Assembly (NCBI GenBank): GCA_965261645.1
Contig: CBDHDJ010000003.1
Coordinates: 310,001-374,000, forward strand
Reading direction: 5' to 3'
DNA length: 64,000 nucleotides
Source of the DNA: CBDHDJ01 sp965261645
GTDB taxonomy: Bacteria > Pseudomonadota > Alphaproteobacteria > SHVV01
A program made the position numbers and the translations under genes. Below the pieces are notes generated by a model. That model had not been told where the DNA came from, ran no database searches, and saw only the letters and a program-made list of their open reading frames with translations. Numbering within the stretch: position 1 is the first letter of the stretch; each line of letters opens with the position of its first letter. This document shows, piece after piece, positions 9,130-18,652 of the stretch.

Positions 9130-10207
9130 GCCCCCGCCCGAGGGGCCAAAGCACCACTCAGATTGGCGCGCTCGTGTCCAAACTGGGTCATTAGCGGACT
9201 AAGGCTTATCAGCCCGTTGATTAAGTCGGCGCCGTCTGATTCTCTGGTTCCCTGATTTGCAGGGGGATTTGCCGATGGCGATGGGACGGCAGAAGGATGG
9301 TCAGGGGGACCTGATGGTGAGCTGGTCGGAGATGCCGCGCTCTCCGGGTCATGTGTTTTATGACCGCTTGCAGTCGGTGCTGATCGAGGGCGGCTTCGAC
9401 GCCTTTGCCGAGGCGAGCTGCCGGCCTTATTACGCGGCCCGGATGGGCGCGCCCTCGGTGCCGCCCGGGCGCTATTTCCGGATGCACCTGGTGGGCTACT
9501 TTGAGGGCATCGACAGCGAGCGCGGTCTGGAGTGGCGCTGCTCGGACTCGCTTTCGCTGCGGGCGTTCCTGCGACTGGGGAGCCGTGATCGGGTACCGGA
9601 CCATTCCTGGCTGTCACGGAGCCGCACGCGCCTGCCCCATGAAGTCCACGCGGCGGTCTTCGACTGGGTTCTGGTGCTGATCGCCGAGGCGGGGCTGATC
9701 AAGGGCGAGCGCATCGGCGTCGATGCCTCGACCATGGAGGCCAACGCGGCGCTGCGGAACATCGTGCGGCGCGACAACGGCGAAGGCTACCGGGAGATGC
9801 TGGAGCGCCTGGCCCGGGAAAGCGGCGTCGAGACACCCACGGCCGAGGACCTGGCGCCTCTGGACCGGAAGCGCAAGGGCAAGAAGCTTTCCAACACGGA
9901 TTGGGTTTCGAAGAGCGACCCCGAGGCCAAGATCACCAAGATGAAGGACGGCACGACGCATCTGGCCTACAAGCCCGAGCACGCGGTGGATCTGGACACC
10001 GGCGCGGTGGTGGCGGCCGAGCTGCACCCGGCCGATGAGGGCGACACCACGACGCTTTCCAAGACCCTGGCGAAGGCCGAGGCAAACCTCGAGGCGGTGG
10101 ATGCGGCACCGACATCGGAGGACCCGGCCGAATGCGTCGCCGACAAAGGTTATCACTCACGGGCGGTCTTGAGGGCTCTGAACGACAGTCCCTGGAAGAC
10201 CCGGATC

Positions 10208-11601
10208 GGGTTGTGTCTCGAAAGTGGTGGAAATTGGTTTTGGCGCCTCTCCGAGCGGGTTGAGTTTTGCGGCGGTCAGGCCGCGCGGTCAAGGGTTTCG
10301 TCGGCGATTAGCTGATCGAGGGTTTCCCATCCATCGACTTTGCGCATCTGGATTTGGCCGGAAGCGAGGAGCGCCCAGAGGAGCATCGGCACTGTTTCGG
10401 GACACGGCAGCACGGTCTGTGTTTTGATCCGGCGCTTGAACTCCTCGTTGAGACGCTCAATGGCGTTGGTCGTTCGGGCTGATTTCCATTGGCTCTTGGA
10501 CAGGCGCGTGAAGGTAAAGAGCTTGTCGCCCGCTTCTGCGAGGCTGTCCGCGACGGCCCTGCATTTCAGCCGCCACTTGCGGACAAACGCCTTGCGGCGG
10601 GTTTCCACCTCGGAGGCAGTGTCGGCATAGATCATATCGCGGTAATCTTCGCTCAGCTCGTCATGCATGTGTTTGGGAGCATGACCCAGAAGGTTGCGGT
10701 GCTTGTGCACGGTGCAGCGTTGAACGGGAAGGTCATCGCCCCAAAGCGCCGACAGAGCCGCCTCCAGTCCCGGCGCGCCATCGACGATGACAAACCCGGG
10801 CCGTTTCAGTCCACGCGCATCAAGGTCGTCGAGGAACTGGCGCCACGCCGCCTGGCTTTCTCCGCCCATATTCCCGATCGAAAGCAAGACCTTCTGGCCA
10901 TCCCGGCGCACCCCTATAGCCGCGAGAACCGAGATGTTGGTGGCCTTGCGGTCCAGTCGGGTCTTGATCACAGTGCCGTCAAGGATCAGCCGAACGATAT
11001 CCTCATCCGCGAGGCCACGGCTGCACCAGGCGTCCCAATCGACCTTCACCTTGCGCCACGCCCGGCTCACAACGTCCTTGCTCACAGCACCCCGGAAGAG
11101 CCCGAACAGCGCGCGTTTCACCCGCCGCGTGTTGGTTCCGGACAGATACACCGAAGCGATCAGCGCCTCGGCCTTTCTGGTCAGCCGCTGGTAGCGCGGC
11201 AGCGCCCGCGAACGCCATTCCGACGCCCGACCGTCTTCCTCAACGATCCGCGCACGCGGCACGCTCACCCTCTCGGTCCCGAATGTCCCCGTCAGTTGCC
11301 GCTCCCGGTGCCCGTTCCGATACCCTTGCCGAAGCGCATCCTCTCGACCGTATCGGCAGCGCCCGAGAAACTGCGCAAGTTCCTCCTCAAAAACGGCCTC
11401 GATCGTGGATCTGATGTTCTCCCGCAGCCGGTCCTCGAGCGGATCATAGCCGGCGTCATTGGCCAGTAGCGAAAGCGCGGAAGTCTCGGTAGTGTTCTTC
11501 ATGGCGTGATCTCCTTGGCGGTGCTAGCCGCCGGTTGGGTGGTTGTCTTGTCACCCGGAGATTACGCCATCCTCAAATTTCCACCACTTTCGAGACACAG
11601 C
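10208..11601 (-). mobile_element. IS256-family element (type a, 1394 bp)
   Basis: Inverted repeats TGTGTCTCGAAAGTGGTGGAA are found at both ends. An 8-bp target duplication CCCGGATC is present at 10200-10207 and 11602-11609 (9 bp if the next G is counted). It is the only copy of this type in the window and is inserted in IS1182 copy 3. Confidence 0.88.
10276..11502 (-). CDS. IS256-family transposase (type a)
   Basis: Intact 408-residue MULE-type DDE transposase. Diagnostic motifs are FVIVDGAPGLEAAL (catalytic D with the family GxxAL), CTVHKHRNLL, and TTNAIERLNEEFKRR near the C-terminus, which carries the catalytic E. The length is the family norm. IS256 elements move by a copy-out circle mechanism and duplicate 8-9 bp, as observed here. 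Confidence 0.92.
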   Translation of the reverse strand: MKNTTETSALSLLANDAGYDPLEDRLRENIRSTIEAVFEEELAQFLGRCRYGREDALRQGYRNGHRERQLTGTFGTERVSVPRARIVEEDGRASEWRSRALPRYQRLTRKAEALIASVYLSGTNTRRVKRALFGLFRGAVSKDVVSRAWRKVKVDWDAWCSRGLADEDIVRLILDGTVIKTRLDRKATNISVLAAIGVRRDGQKVLLSIGNMGGESQAAWRQFLDDLDARGLKRPGFVIVDGAPGLEAALSALWGDDLPVQRCTVHKHRNLLGHAPKHMHDELSEDYRDMIYADTASEVETRRKAFVRKWRLKCRAVADSLAEAGDKLFTFTRLSKSQWKSARTTNAIERLNEEFKRRIKTQTVLPCPETVPMLLWALLASGQIQMRKVDGWETLDQLIADETLDRAA

Positions 11602-12238
11602 CCCGGATCGCGGCGCCCAAGCAGACCGGCTTTTCGCGCTGGCACGGTGATGAGGCGGCGCGGCGCGCGGTCACCAATAACCGTGCGCGGCTCAAGTCCG
11701 GGGTCGCCCGCGAGGCCTTCAAGCTGCGCGCCGAGATCGTCGAGCGCTGCTTTGCCCACAACCTCGATCGTGGCGGCATGCGACGAACCTGGCTGCGCGG
11801 GCGAGAGAATGTGCACAAGCGATACCTGCTCCACGTCGCCGGCCACAATCTATCGTTACTGATGCGCCAGCTCATCGGCGCCGGCACCCCGCGGGAGGCC
11901 GTGGCGGGCGGATATGGCGGTATTTTCGTTCTGCTCACGCCCACCGGGGCCATGCTGGTGGCACGGGGGGGCTCGCAAAGCGGCCAGACGGCTTTCGCCG
12001 CCGCATTCCTCATCTGGGAGTGAGAGCCGGAAAAAGCCACTTAATCAACGGGCTGTTATCCCTCTGCATCCGGTAACGCAATATGAGGGGGCTACGCAGT
12101 TGTCGGTTGGCGAGCGGGTAGTTGGTCGCGAAAGCGCACTTTGCCTGGGCCTTAGCCGGGTCGTGCCGCTGCGCGCGTAGCATCGAGGCCACCACCCGTT
12201 GATCCTACCGGAGCCAGAGGGATAAGCCTTAGCGGACT

Positions 12239-13272
12239 AAGGCTTATCCCTGAGCGTCCGGGACCACGAAATGTGGTGACGTGGGGCGAGGGTCGTGATG
12301 GAACATAATGTGAACATCATGACCCTCGGGATGCCCAGAAATGACCGACTTCCCCCGTTCCCTGTTGGAGTTTCAACAGCGTTTTCCAGACGAAGAAGCC
12401 TGCGCCGCCTACCTGGCCATCTTGCGCTGGCCGGCAGGCTTCGTCTGTCCGGCCTGCGGCAGCAGCCGGGGGTGGGCGCTCGCGACCAAGGCATACACCC
12501 ATGAATGCGCCGACTGTCGCAAGCAGACCTCGGTGACGGCCGGTACGGTGATGCACGGCTCCAAGCTGGCGCTGATCGCGTGGTTCTGGGCCGCCTATCT
12601 GATGGCCACGCACTCCAACGGGATCTCGGCGCTGCAACTCCAGAAGCAGCTCGGCCTGGGTTCCTACAAGACCGCATGGTTGCTCGCCACCAAGCTGCGC
12701 CGGGCCATGGTCGCACCAGAGCACATGCCGCTGGCGGGCCTGGTCGAAGTGGACGAAAGCCTGATCGCCTGCCGCTCCAAGGATGAACCGCCGAGCGGCG
12801 GCGGTCGGCGCAGCCACCAAGGCAAGTTGTTGGTCGCCGGCGCTGTCGAGGTCGGCGAGGGTGGGCCCGGCCGGATCCGCCTGGCGCGGATCGAGGACTT
12901 CTCCGCCGACAGCCTGCACGCCTTCCTGGGCGCCAACCTCGCCCCCGGCGCCACGGCCAGGACCGACGGCTGGGCCGGCTACCCCGGCGCGTCCGGCATC
13001 ACACACGACCCGCACGTCGTCGGAAACATGGCCGCCCATATGGTCCTGCCCTGGGTTCATCGCGTCTTCGCCAACCTCAAGACCTGGGCGCTGGGCGTCT
13101 ACCACGGTCTCCGACGCCAACACCTGCAATCCTACCTCGACGAGTTCGTCTTCCGCTTCAACCGGCGCCGAACCCGCCACGCAGCCTTCCGCTCCATCCT
13201 CGGCATCGGCGTCGCAATCAAGCCGCCTACCTACAAGATGTTGATCGCACCGGAGCCAGAGGGATAAGCCTT
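12239..13272 (+). mobile_element. IS1595-family element (type a, 1034 bp)
   Basis: Ends AAGGCTTATCCCT and the complement of AGGGATAAGCCTT. The left flank is AGCGGACT (12231-12238), shared with the MITE, and the right flank is TGCGGACT (13273-13280), one mismatch. Element and MITE thus hit the same 8-bp target and now lie head to tail. Confidence 0.88.
12341..13267 (+). CDS. IS1595-family (ISXO2-like) transposase
   Basis: A 308-residue transposase with the N-terminal zinc ribbon (CPACGSS ... CADCRK) and an ISXO2-like DDE/N domain: LVEVDESLIA, ARTDGWAGY, and DEFVFRFNRRRTRH at the end. The stop codon lies inside the right inverted repeat. The frame is intact, so it may mobilise both this element and the adjacent MITE. 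Confidence 0.92.
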   Translation: MTDFPRSLLEFQQRFPDEEACAAYLAILRWPAGFVCPACGSSRGWALATKAYTHECADCRKQTSVTAGTVMHGSKLALIAWFWAAYLMATHSNGISALQLQKQLGLGSYKTAWLLATKLRRAMVAPEHMPLAGLVEVDESLIACRSKDEPPSGGGRRSHQGKLLVAGAVEVGEGGPGRIRLARIEDFSADSLHAFLGANLAPGATARTDGWAGYPGASGITHDPHVVGNMAAHMVLPWVHRVFANLKTWALGVYHGLRRQHLQSYLDEFVFRFNRRRTRHAAFRSILGIGVAIKPPTYKMLIAPEPEG

Positions 13273-13449
13273 TGCGGACTATCCGGCAACCACGTCCAAA
13301 GGTCCGGTATTAGCCAAAAGCGGCCGAGGCACAAATGCACGGACCTGCCGTGGTTAGAAGGGCGTGAGTGATGGACGTAATCGCCTGCCTCGGAGGGGTG
13401 CATGGCGACCATCGTTTCGCCTAGCGTGCGCGACGCTTCATTAAGTCTC

Positions 13450-13810
13450 TTATTCGCCGATCGGCTCGAACGTGATGACCTCCGAGCGGACCGGCTCGAG
13501 CGTCATCAGGTAGTCGTAGATGGCGGCGAGGTCCGCCCGCTTCGTGCCTGAGAACTCCCACCATGGCATGATGGTGTTCGCCTCCCCAGGCTCGGTCTTC
13601 ATGTCCATCACCGTCTCGAGATCCATCGACTTGAAGCGATCGATGAAGGCCTCCCGCGTCCAATCCCCGATCCCCGTCTCCTTGTCCGGCGTGATATTGG
13701 ACGTGCGGAAGAGGCCGATCGGCGGAAAGTAGAACTCCATGCCGCCGGCAAAGGGCTCGCCCACCGCTCTGCCATCCACTAGTTTGGTGTGGCAATCGGC
13801 ACAGCCGGCC
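13450..13810 (-). pseudogene. Cytochrome c family protein, C-terminal part, split by IS256
   Basis: Minus-strand 3' portion of a cytochrome c gene whose 5' portion lies at 15192-15840. It contains the haem-binding AGCADCHTK and then GIGDWTREAFIDRFKS and TIMPWWEFSGTKRADLAAIYDYL, typical of the class I cytochrome subunits that pass electrons from periplasmic dehydrogenases. It is interrupted by IS256 copy 1 with a 9-bp duplication CAGCCGGCC. The dehydrogenase partner is not in this window. Confidence 0.78.
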
Positions 13811-15191
13811 GAGCTATACCCGAAAGTTGGTGATGGGATGAGATGAGGGCGGCGTATCCTGGCGATGTTGGAGTCGCCATTTTCCACGAAGGAGGGATAC
13901 GCCATGAGAGAGGATACAGTCGTCCAGCTTCGCCAACCTGGATCATTTGAGGACGATCCGCTGACGGAGGTTTTGCGTCTTGGTGCGCGGCGTTTACTTG
14001 GGCAAGCGGTGGCGGCGGAAGTTGCCGGTTTTGTCGAGGCGTATGCGCATCTGACGGACTCGGCCGGCCGCCGTCGGATCGTACGCCACGGGCATTTGCC
14101 GGAGCGCGAGATCCAGACCGGCATTGGTCCGGTTGCGGTGCGCTGTCCCAGGGTGCGCGACCGAGGCGCCGGCGAGACGGGGCCGCGGGTTCGCTTCACC
14201 TCACGGATCTTGCCTGCCTATCTCAGGCGCGCCAAGTCGATCGAGGAACTCCTGCCCTGGCTTTATCTGAAGGGCATCTCCACGGGCGATTTCTGCGCGG
14301 CGCTTGCGGCGCTCTTGGGGCCCGAGGCGCCGGGGCTCTCGGCCTCGACCATTGCCCGCCTCAAGGAGGTCTGGCAAGGCGAGCTGGAGCATTGGCAACG
14401 GCGCGATCTCTCGGCCAAGCGTTATGTCTACTTCTGGGCCGAGGGCGTCTACTTCTCACCACGGCTCGACCATGACAAGCAATGCATGTGCGTGATCATC
14501 GGTGCCGACGAGCTGGGCCGCAAGGAGCTGCTGGCGATCGCCGACGGCTACCGGGAGAGCGCCCAGTCCTGGCGCGAAGTGCTGCTCGATCTCAAGCGCC
14601 GCGGCCTGGCGATTGCGCCCGAGCTGGCCACCGGCGACGGGGCGCTCGGTTTCTGGAAAGCCTTGCGCGAGGTCTACGGGACGACGCGCGACCAGCGCTG
14701 TTGGGTGCACAAGACCGCCAACGTGCTCAACAAGCTCCCGAAGTCCGTCCAGCCACGCGCCAAGCAGCACCTACAGGACATCTGGATGGCCGAGACCCGC
14801 GCGGTGGCCGAGAAGGCCTTCGACTTCTTCCTCGAGGCCTATGGCCCCAAGTACGACAAAGCGGTGGCCTGCCTGGCCAAGGACCGCGACGTGTTGCTCG
14901 CCTTCTACGACTTCCCGGCCGAGCACTGGAAGCACATTCGCACCACCAATCCCATCGAAAGCACCTTTGCGACCGTGCGCCTCAGGACCACCAAGACCAA
15001 GGGCTGCCTCAGCCGCATGACGGCGCTCACCATGGTCTTCAAGCTGTGCCAGTCGGCCAGCAAGAAGTGGCGTCGCCTGGACGGCTCGAACCAGATCGCC
15101 GACATCATTCAAGGCGTCAAATTCAAGGACGGAGAAAAGCTAACCGAACGCGCCGCCTGAAACCTGCGTCACCAACTTTTGACAATAGCTC
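13811..15191 (+). mobile_element. IS256-family element (type b), copy 1 (1381 bp)
   Basis: Ends GAGCTAT ... AAAGTTGGTGA and complement. Duplication CAGCCGGCC at 13802-13810 and 15192-15200. It is virtually identical to 36261-37641 and interrupts a cytochrome c gene. Confidence 0.92.
13904..15160 (+). CDS. IS256-family transposase (type b, copy 1)
   Basis: A 418-residue MULE-type transposase with ATGDGALGFWKAL, CWVHKTANVLNKL and TTNPIESTFATVR. The start ATG 13904 follows GGAGGG; an upstream in-frame ATG at 13865 lacks a ribosome-binding site. Compared with copy 2 I notice only one residue change, TTRDQRC here against TTREQRC. Intact and probably active. Confidence 0.92.
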   Translation: MREDTVVQLRQPGSFEDDPLTEVLRLGARRLLGQAVAAEVAGFVEAYAHLTDSAGRRRIVRHGHLPEREIQTGIGPVAVRCPRVRDRGAGETGPRVRFTSRILPAYLRRAKSIEELLPWLYLKGISTGDFCAALAALLGPEAPGLSASTIARLKEVWQGELEHWQRRDLSAKRYVYFWAEGVYFSPRLDHDKQCMCVIIGADELGRKELLAIADGYRESAQSWREVLLDLKRRGLAIAPELATGDGALGFWKALREVYGTTRDQRCWVHKTANVLNKLPKSVQPRAKQHLQDIWMAETRAVAEKAFDFFLEAYGPKYDKAVACLAKDRDVLLAFYDFPAEHWKHIRTTNPIESTFATVRLRTTKTKGCLSRMTALTMVFKLCQSASKKWRRLDGSNQIADIIQGVKFKDGEKLTERAA

Positions 15192-15840
15192 CAGCCGGCC
15201 GCAGTTGCCATGTAGCGGCCATATGCCACGGTGTCGGAGGGGTCAGGCCGCTTGCCAAACTTTACCTCTTTGGGTTCGGTGCGGATGATCAGGTTGATCG
15301 GGAAGTCTATCTCCGAGTCCGGTACTGCGTTTGCGATCGGCGCGAGTGTGCGCAAATACGCCACAGCCGCGTAGATGTCCTCACGGTCGAGGGTGCCGTA
15401 ACCCTTGTAAGGCATGATGGGGAAGATTGGCTTGCCCTCCCGGGTCACACCAACGGTAAGCGCCCGCACGATCTCGCCGTCGCCCACGTGCCCAGATTGT
15501 GGGGGGTGATGTTCTTGCTGTTTAGCGCCCCGGGGAAACGGTTCTGGGGGCCGAGGAGCAGGCCGCCCGCCCCCTTTTTCTCCGCAATCGGCGGCAGCGA
15601 ATAGCGATCGCTGTGCCTTGCCGGGGAGTAGCAGCTCATGCAACCCATCACGTTCTCGACGAGATAGCGCCCGCGTTCGATACGCTCGGGCGTTCTTTCG
15701 ATGGCGATATCCGCCGCCGGTCTCACGCTGGGCATGCCGTACCACAGGTAGCCGAGCCCGCCAGCGACGAGGATCGCCAAGCCCACAACGACCCAACCAA
15801 CGATTTTCAAAATTCGTTTGGTGATGTCCCTTTTCCCCCC
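15192..15840 (-). pseudogene. Cytochrome c family protein, N-terminal part, frameshifted
   Basis: Starts with a hydrophobic membrane anchor or signal (KIVGWVVVGLAILVAGG). The first haem site reads GCMSCYSPARHSDR: the expected CxxCH has become CxxCY, so the axial histidine is lost. A one-base shift near 15500 separates this frame from the rest (VGDGEIVRALTVGVTREGK, PYKGYGTLDREDIYAAVAYL). The gene then runs into IS256 at 15191. No good start codon remains in frame. Three independent lesions mark a long-dead gene. Confidence 0.78.
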
Positions 15841-15896
15841 TGACCAGGGCGCGCCTGGGCGGAATCGGCTGGGATGAGAACGGCGGTGACAAATTA

Positions 15897-17057
15897 TACC
15901 AACGGCACTAATTATTGACCTGAAATCGCCCAATCTCTCATTCCGATGGACATGATCGTCTCGGGCTGGTCGATTAGTTTGTTCCAGGCTTGGCAACCGG
16001 CCTCGATGATGGCGTCGTAATCTTCGAAGACGCGGTTAGAGAGCCAATTCTGGCGGAGGTATTGCCAGATGTTCTCGACCGGGTTCAGCTCGGGCGAGCG
16101 CGATGGCAGCAGGATGATGGTGAGGTTCTTGGGGACCTTGAGCTGGTCGGTGCTGTGCCACCCGGCGCGGTCCATCAGGACGACGCCATGGGCCTTGGCG
16201 GCGACGTTGCAGCTGATCTCGTCGAGATGCATCTGCATGGCGGCTGTGTTGGCGAAGGGGAGCATGAGAGCGGCACCCTTGGCTCCCATGGGACAGATTG
16301 CGCCAAAGAGGTAGGCGTTCGTGTAGCGCTGATCGGCGGGCAGGCGTGGCCTTGTTCCCTTCTTCGCCCAAATGCGCACACGCCCGTTCTTCTGTCCCAG
16401 CCTGGCCTCGTCTTGGAACCAGATCTCGACCCGCTTGGTCTTGGGCAGACCGGCTAGGTGGGCAGCGAGCGTGCGGGGGAAGTTTTTTTGAACGCCTCGA
16501 TCACCCGCTGGTCCTGCTTGGGGTGCTGCGGCCGGGCGCTGATGTGGGAGAAGGACAGCGCGACGAGAAGGTCGGAGATCGCCCGCTCGCTATAGATCAC
16601 GCCAAAGCGTTCTTCGATCACCCGTTTCAGGTCAACCCGCCGCCAGCGAACCACACCGTCAATCTTTGGATCGGGGCCCGTTTCGACGATCACCGACAGT
16701 TCGCCCATCTGCTCGTCGGTCAAGAGCCGGGGGCGGCCCGCACCGGGACGGTTCTTCAAGCCGTCTGCCCCTTCATCGTTGAAGCGGTGCGCCCAGTCTC
16801 TCAGCGTCTGGCGATCCATGCCGCCGACCTTAGCGGCTTCCGCTCGGCTCATGCCGTCGTAAACCGCCGCCAAGGCCAAAAGCCGGCGAACTTGGCGGGG
16901 ATCGCGACTGTGCTTGGCCAAACACCGGAGCTCAATGCTGTCGTAGTCGTCCCGAAGAGCAATGCATACTGACATGGCGAATCTCCTTCGCCAGCCTTGA
17001 ATCACATCCAGCCCAAAAAGGGAATCCCTTGCGAGTCAGAATTTTGCGCCGTTGGTA
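15897..17057 (-). mobile_element. IS630-family element (type B), copy 1 (1161 bp)
   Basis: Inverted repeat TACCAACGGC at both ends. The flanks are TTA on the left (15894-15896) and TTAG on the right, so the target was TTAG with a TA or TTA duplication. Further copies are at 21721 and 44289. Inserted in the left terminal repeats of IS21. Confidence 0.88.
15912..16975 (-). CDS. IS630-family transposase (type B, copy 1), programmed frameshift
   Basis: Two overlapping frames read from 16975. The first has an HTH (SRAEAAKVGGMDRQTLRDW) followed by a winged-helix linker. It ends soon after the slippery run of seven A near 16490, coding strand. The second frame has the DDE domain: VVLMDRAGWHS and LPSRSPELNPVENIWQYL. 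A -1 shift would fuse them, as in other IS630 members. The start has AAGGAG upstream. All three copies in the window share this layout, which argues that the shift is functional rather than damage. Confidence 0.88.
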
Positions 17058-17137
17058 TTAGTCCACGGAAGCGGCGGGATTTCCCAGCCGCGGGCGGAGT
17101 AAAACTCTGCCACCTGTAGCCTTCGATCTTTTTTGAG

Positions 17138-18652
17138 ATGGAAGGCGGGAGGATGTACACCGTGGACCTATATCTGCGCGTTCGGCTGGCCTGCCATGTT
17201 GATGGTCTGAGCCAGCGAGAGGCGGCAAGTCGGTTTGGCATTGCGCGCGAGACGGTGAGGAAGATGCTGCGGCATTCGGAACCGCCGGGATATCGGCGAC
17301 GCCAGCCACCGAAACGCCCGAAACTGGCCCCCTTCACGGATATCATCGACCGTATTCTGGAGGAGGACCGAACGGTTCACCGTAAGCAGCACCACACGGC
17401 GAAGCGTATATTCGAGCGCCTTCGCGACGAACATGGCTTTACGGGCAAAGAGACCATCGTGAAGGATTACGTTCGGGAACGGCGCCTTCGTCGGCGTGAG
17501 ATGTTTGTGCCGTTGTCACATCCTCCGGGCCATGCTCAAGCGGACTTTGGCGAGGCGGATGCGATCATCGCCGGCGTCAAGTATCGGGCGCATTTTTTCG
17601 TCATGACACTTCCCCACAGCGATGCCTGCTTCGTTGCGGCCTACCCGGCGGCGACGACGGAGGCCTGGCTGGACGGGCACAACAGAGCCTTTGTTTTTTT
17701 CGGCGGCGTTCCCCAATCGATTCTTTACGACAACGACAAGTGTCTGGTGTCGCGCATCTTGTCAGATGGCACGCGGCAACGAACGCGGCCGTTCAGCGGG
17801 CTGCAGTCCCATTACCTCTTCGAGGACCGCTACGGCCGTCCCGGCAAGGGTAACGACAAAGGCAATGTGGAGGGGGTGGTCGGCTATGCCCGGCGGAACT
17901 TCATGACGCCGCTTCCCCGGTTCGCGAGCTGGGACGCCTTCAATGGCCACCTGGAAGAGCAATGCCGCAACCGGCAAGGCAACGTCCTGCGCGGCCACCG
18001 CGAGAGCATCGGCGAACGGTTTGTGCGTGACCGCGAAGCGTTGAAGAGGCCACTGCCGGCACCGTTCGACGCGTGCGACAAGCAGGGCACGCGGGTCAAC
18101 TCGCTGTCCCTGGTGCGCTACCGGACGAATGACTATTCCGTGCCCGTCGCCTACGGCCATCAGGAAGTCTGGATCCGTGGCTATGTCCACGAGGTGGTTA
18201 TCGGTTGCGGCGCCGGGATCATTGCCCGACACCCCCGTTCCTACGACCGGGAAGATATGGTCTTCGATCCGATCCACTACCTGCCTTTGCTGGAGCACAA
18301 GATCGGCGCCCTGGATCAGGCCGCGCCGCTAGCCGGATGGGAACTGCCTGATGCCTTCCCAACCCTGCGCCGTCTCCTGGAGGCGCGCATGGGCAAGGCC
18401 GGCAAGCGGGAATACGTCCAGGTCCTTCGGCTTCTGGAGACCTTCGATCTCGAGGTGCTTCACGGCGCGGTGAAGGACGCCCTGCGCCTGGGTGCGATCG
18501 GCTACGACGCCGTCAAACACCTTGTGCTGTGCCGTATCGAGCGACGCCCGCCCAAACTCGACCTGGATATCTATCCCTACCTGCCTCGGGCCAACGTGGC
18601 GACCACGGCCGCCGCCAGTTATATGAGCTTGTTGGGTGGAGGCGCGTCATGA
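17138..18652 (+). CDS. istA: IS21-family transposase IstA
   Basis: A 504-residue DDE transposase. It has an N-terminal HTH (SQREAASRFGIARETVRKML) and an rve core with ADFGEADAI, ILYDNDKCLV and GNDKGNVEGVVGYARRNF carrying the D, D and E, then the long C-terminal DNA-binding region. The gene overlaps istB by 4 bases (ATGA at 18649-18652), the typical istAB coupling. A shorter start at 17153 is possible. It is intact although the left terminus of the element is interrupted. Confidence 0.92.
   Translation: MEGGRMYTVDLYLRVRLACHVDGLSQREAASRFGIARETVRKMLRHSEPPGYRRRQPPKRPKLAPFTDIIDRILEEDRTVHRKQHHTAKRIFERLRDEHGFTGKETIVKDYVRERRLRRREMFVPLSHPPGHAQADFGEADAIIAGVKYRAHFFVMTLPHSDACFVAAYPAATTEAWLDGHNRAFVFFGGVPQSILYDNDKCLVSRILSDGTRQRTRPFSGLQSHYLFEDRYGRPGKGNDKGNVEGVVGYARRNFMTPLPRFASWDAFNGHLEEQCRNRQGNVLRGHRESIGERFVRDREALKRPLPAPFDACDKQGTRVNSLSLVRYRTNDYSVPVAYGHQEVWIRGYVHEVVIGCGAGIIARHPRSYDREDMVFDPIHYLPLLEHKIGALDQAAPLAGWELPDAFPTLRRLLEARMGKAGKREYVQVLRLLETFDLEVLHGAVKDALRLGAIGYDAVKHLVLCRIERRPPKLDLDIYPYLPRANVATTAAASYMSLLGGGAS

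Larger units (their letters stand above)
9275..12023 (+). pseudogene. IS1182 transposase, copy 3, interrupted by IS256
   Basis: The reading frame runs from 9275 to about 10207 and resumes at 11610, the break lying after SPWKTRI. The two halves together match copy 1 over their whole length, with a substitution DLAPLDRK (DLARLDRK elsewhere). The insertion separates the DKGYHS aspartate from the final acidic residue, so this copy makes no active enzyme but could be mobilised by the other copies. Confidence 0.9.
9210..12055 (+). mobile_element. IS1182-family element, copy 3, containing an IS256 element
   Basis: Full-length copy with both terminal repeats and a perfect 4-bp duplication TTAT (9206-9209, 12056-12059). 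It is inserted in the left end of the MITE and is itself interrupted by an IS256-type element at 10208-11601. Confidence 0.9.
9201..12230. mobile_element. IS1595-type MITE (about 180 bp), split by IS1182 copy 3
   Basis: Only 9201-9209 and 12060-12230 belong to this element. The ends AAGGCTTATCCCTCT and the complement of AGAGGGATAAGCCTT match those of the IS1595 element at 12239-13272, but the interior has no transposase and does not resemble the IS interior. An 8-bp duplication AGCGGACT flanks it (9193-9200, 12231-12238). It looks like a non-autonomous element mobilised by the neighbouring IS1595 transposase. Confidence 0.75.
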
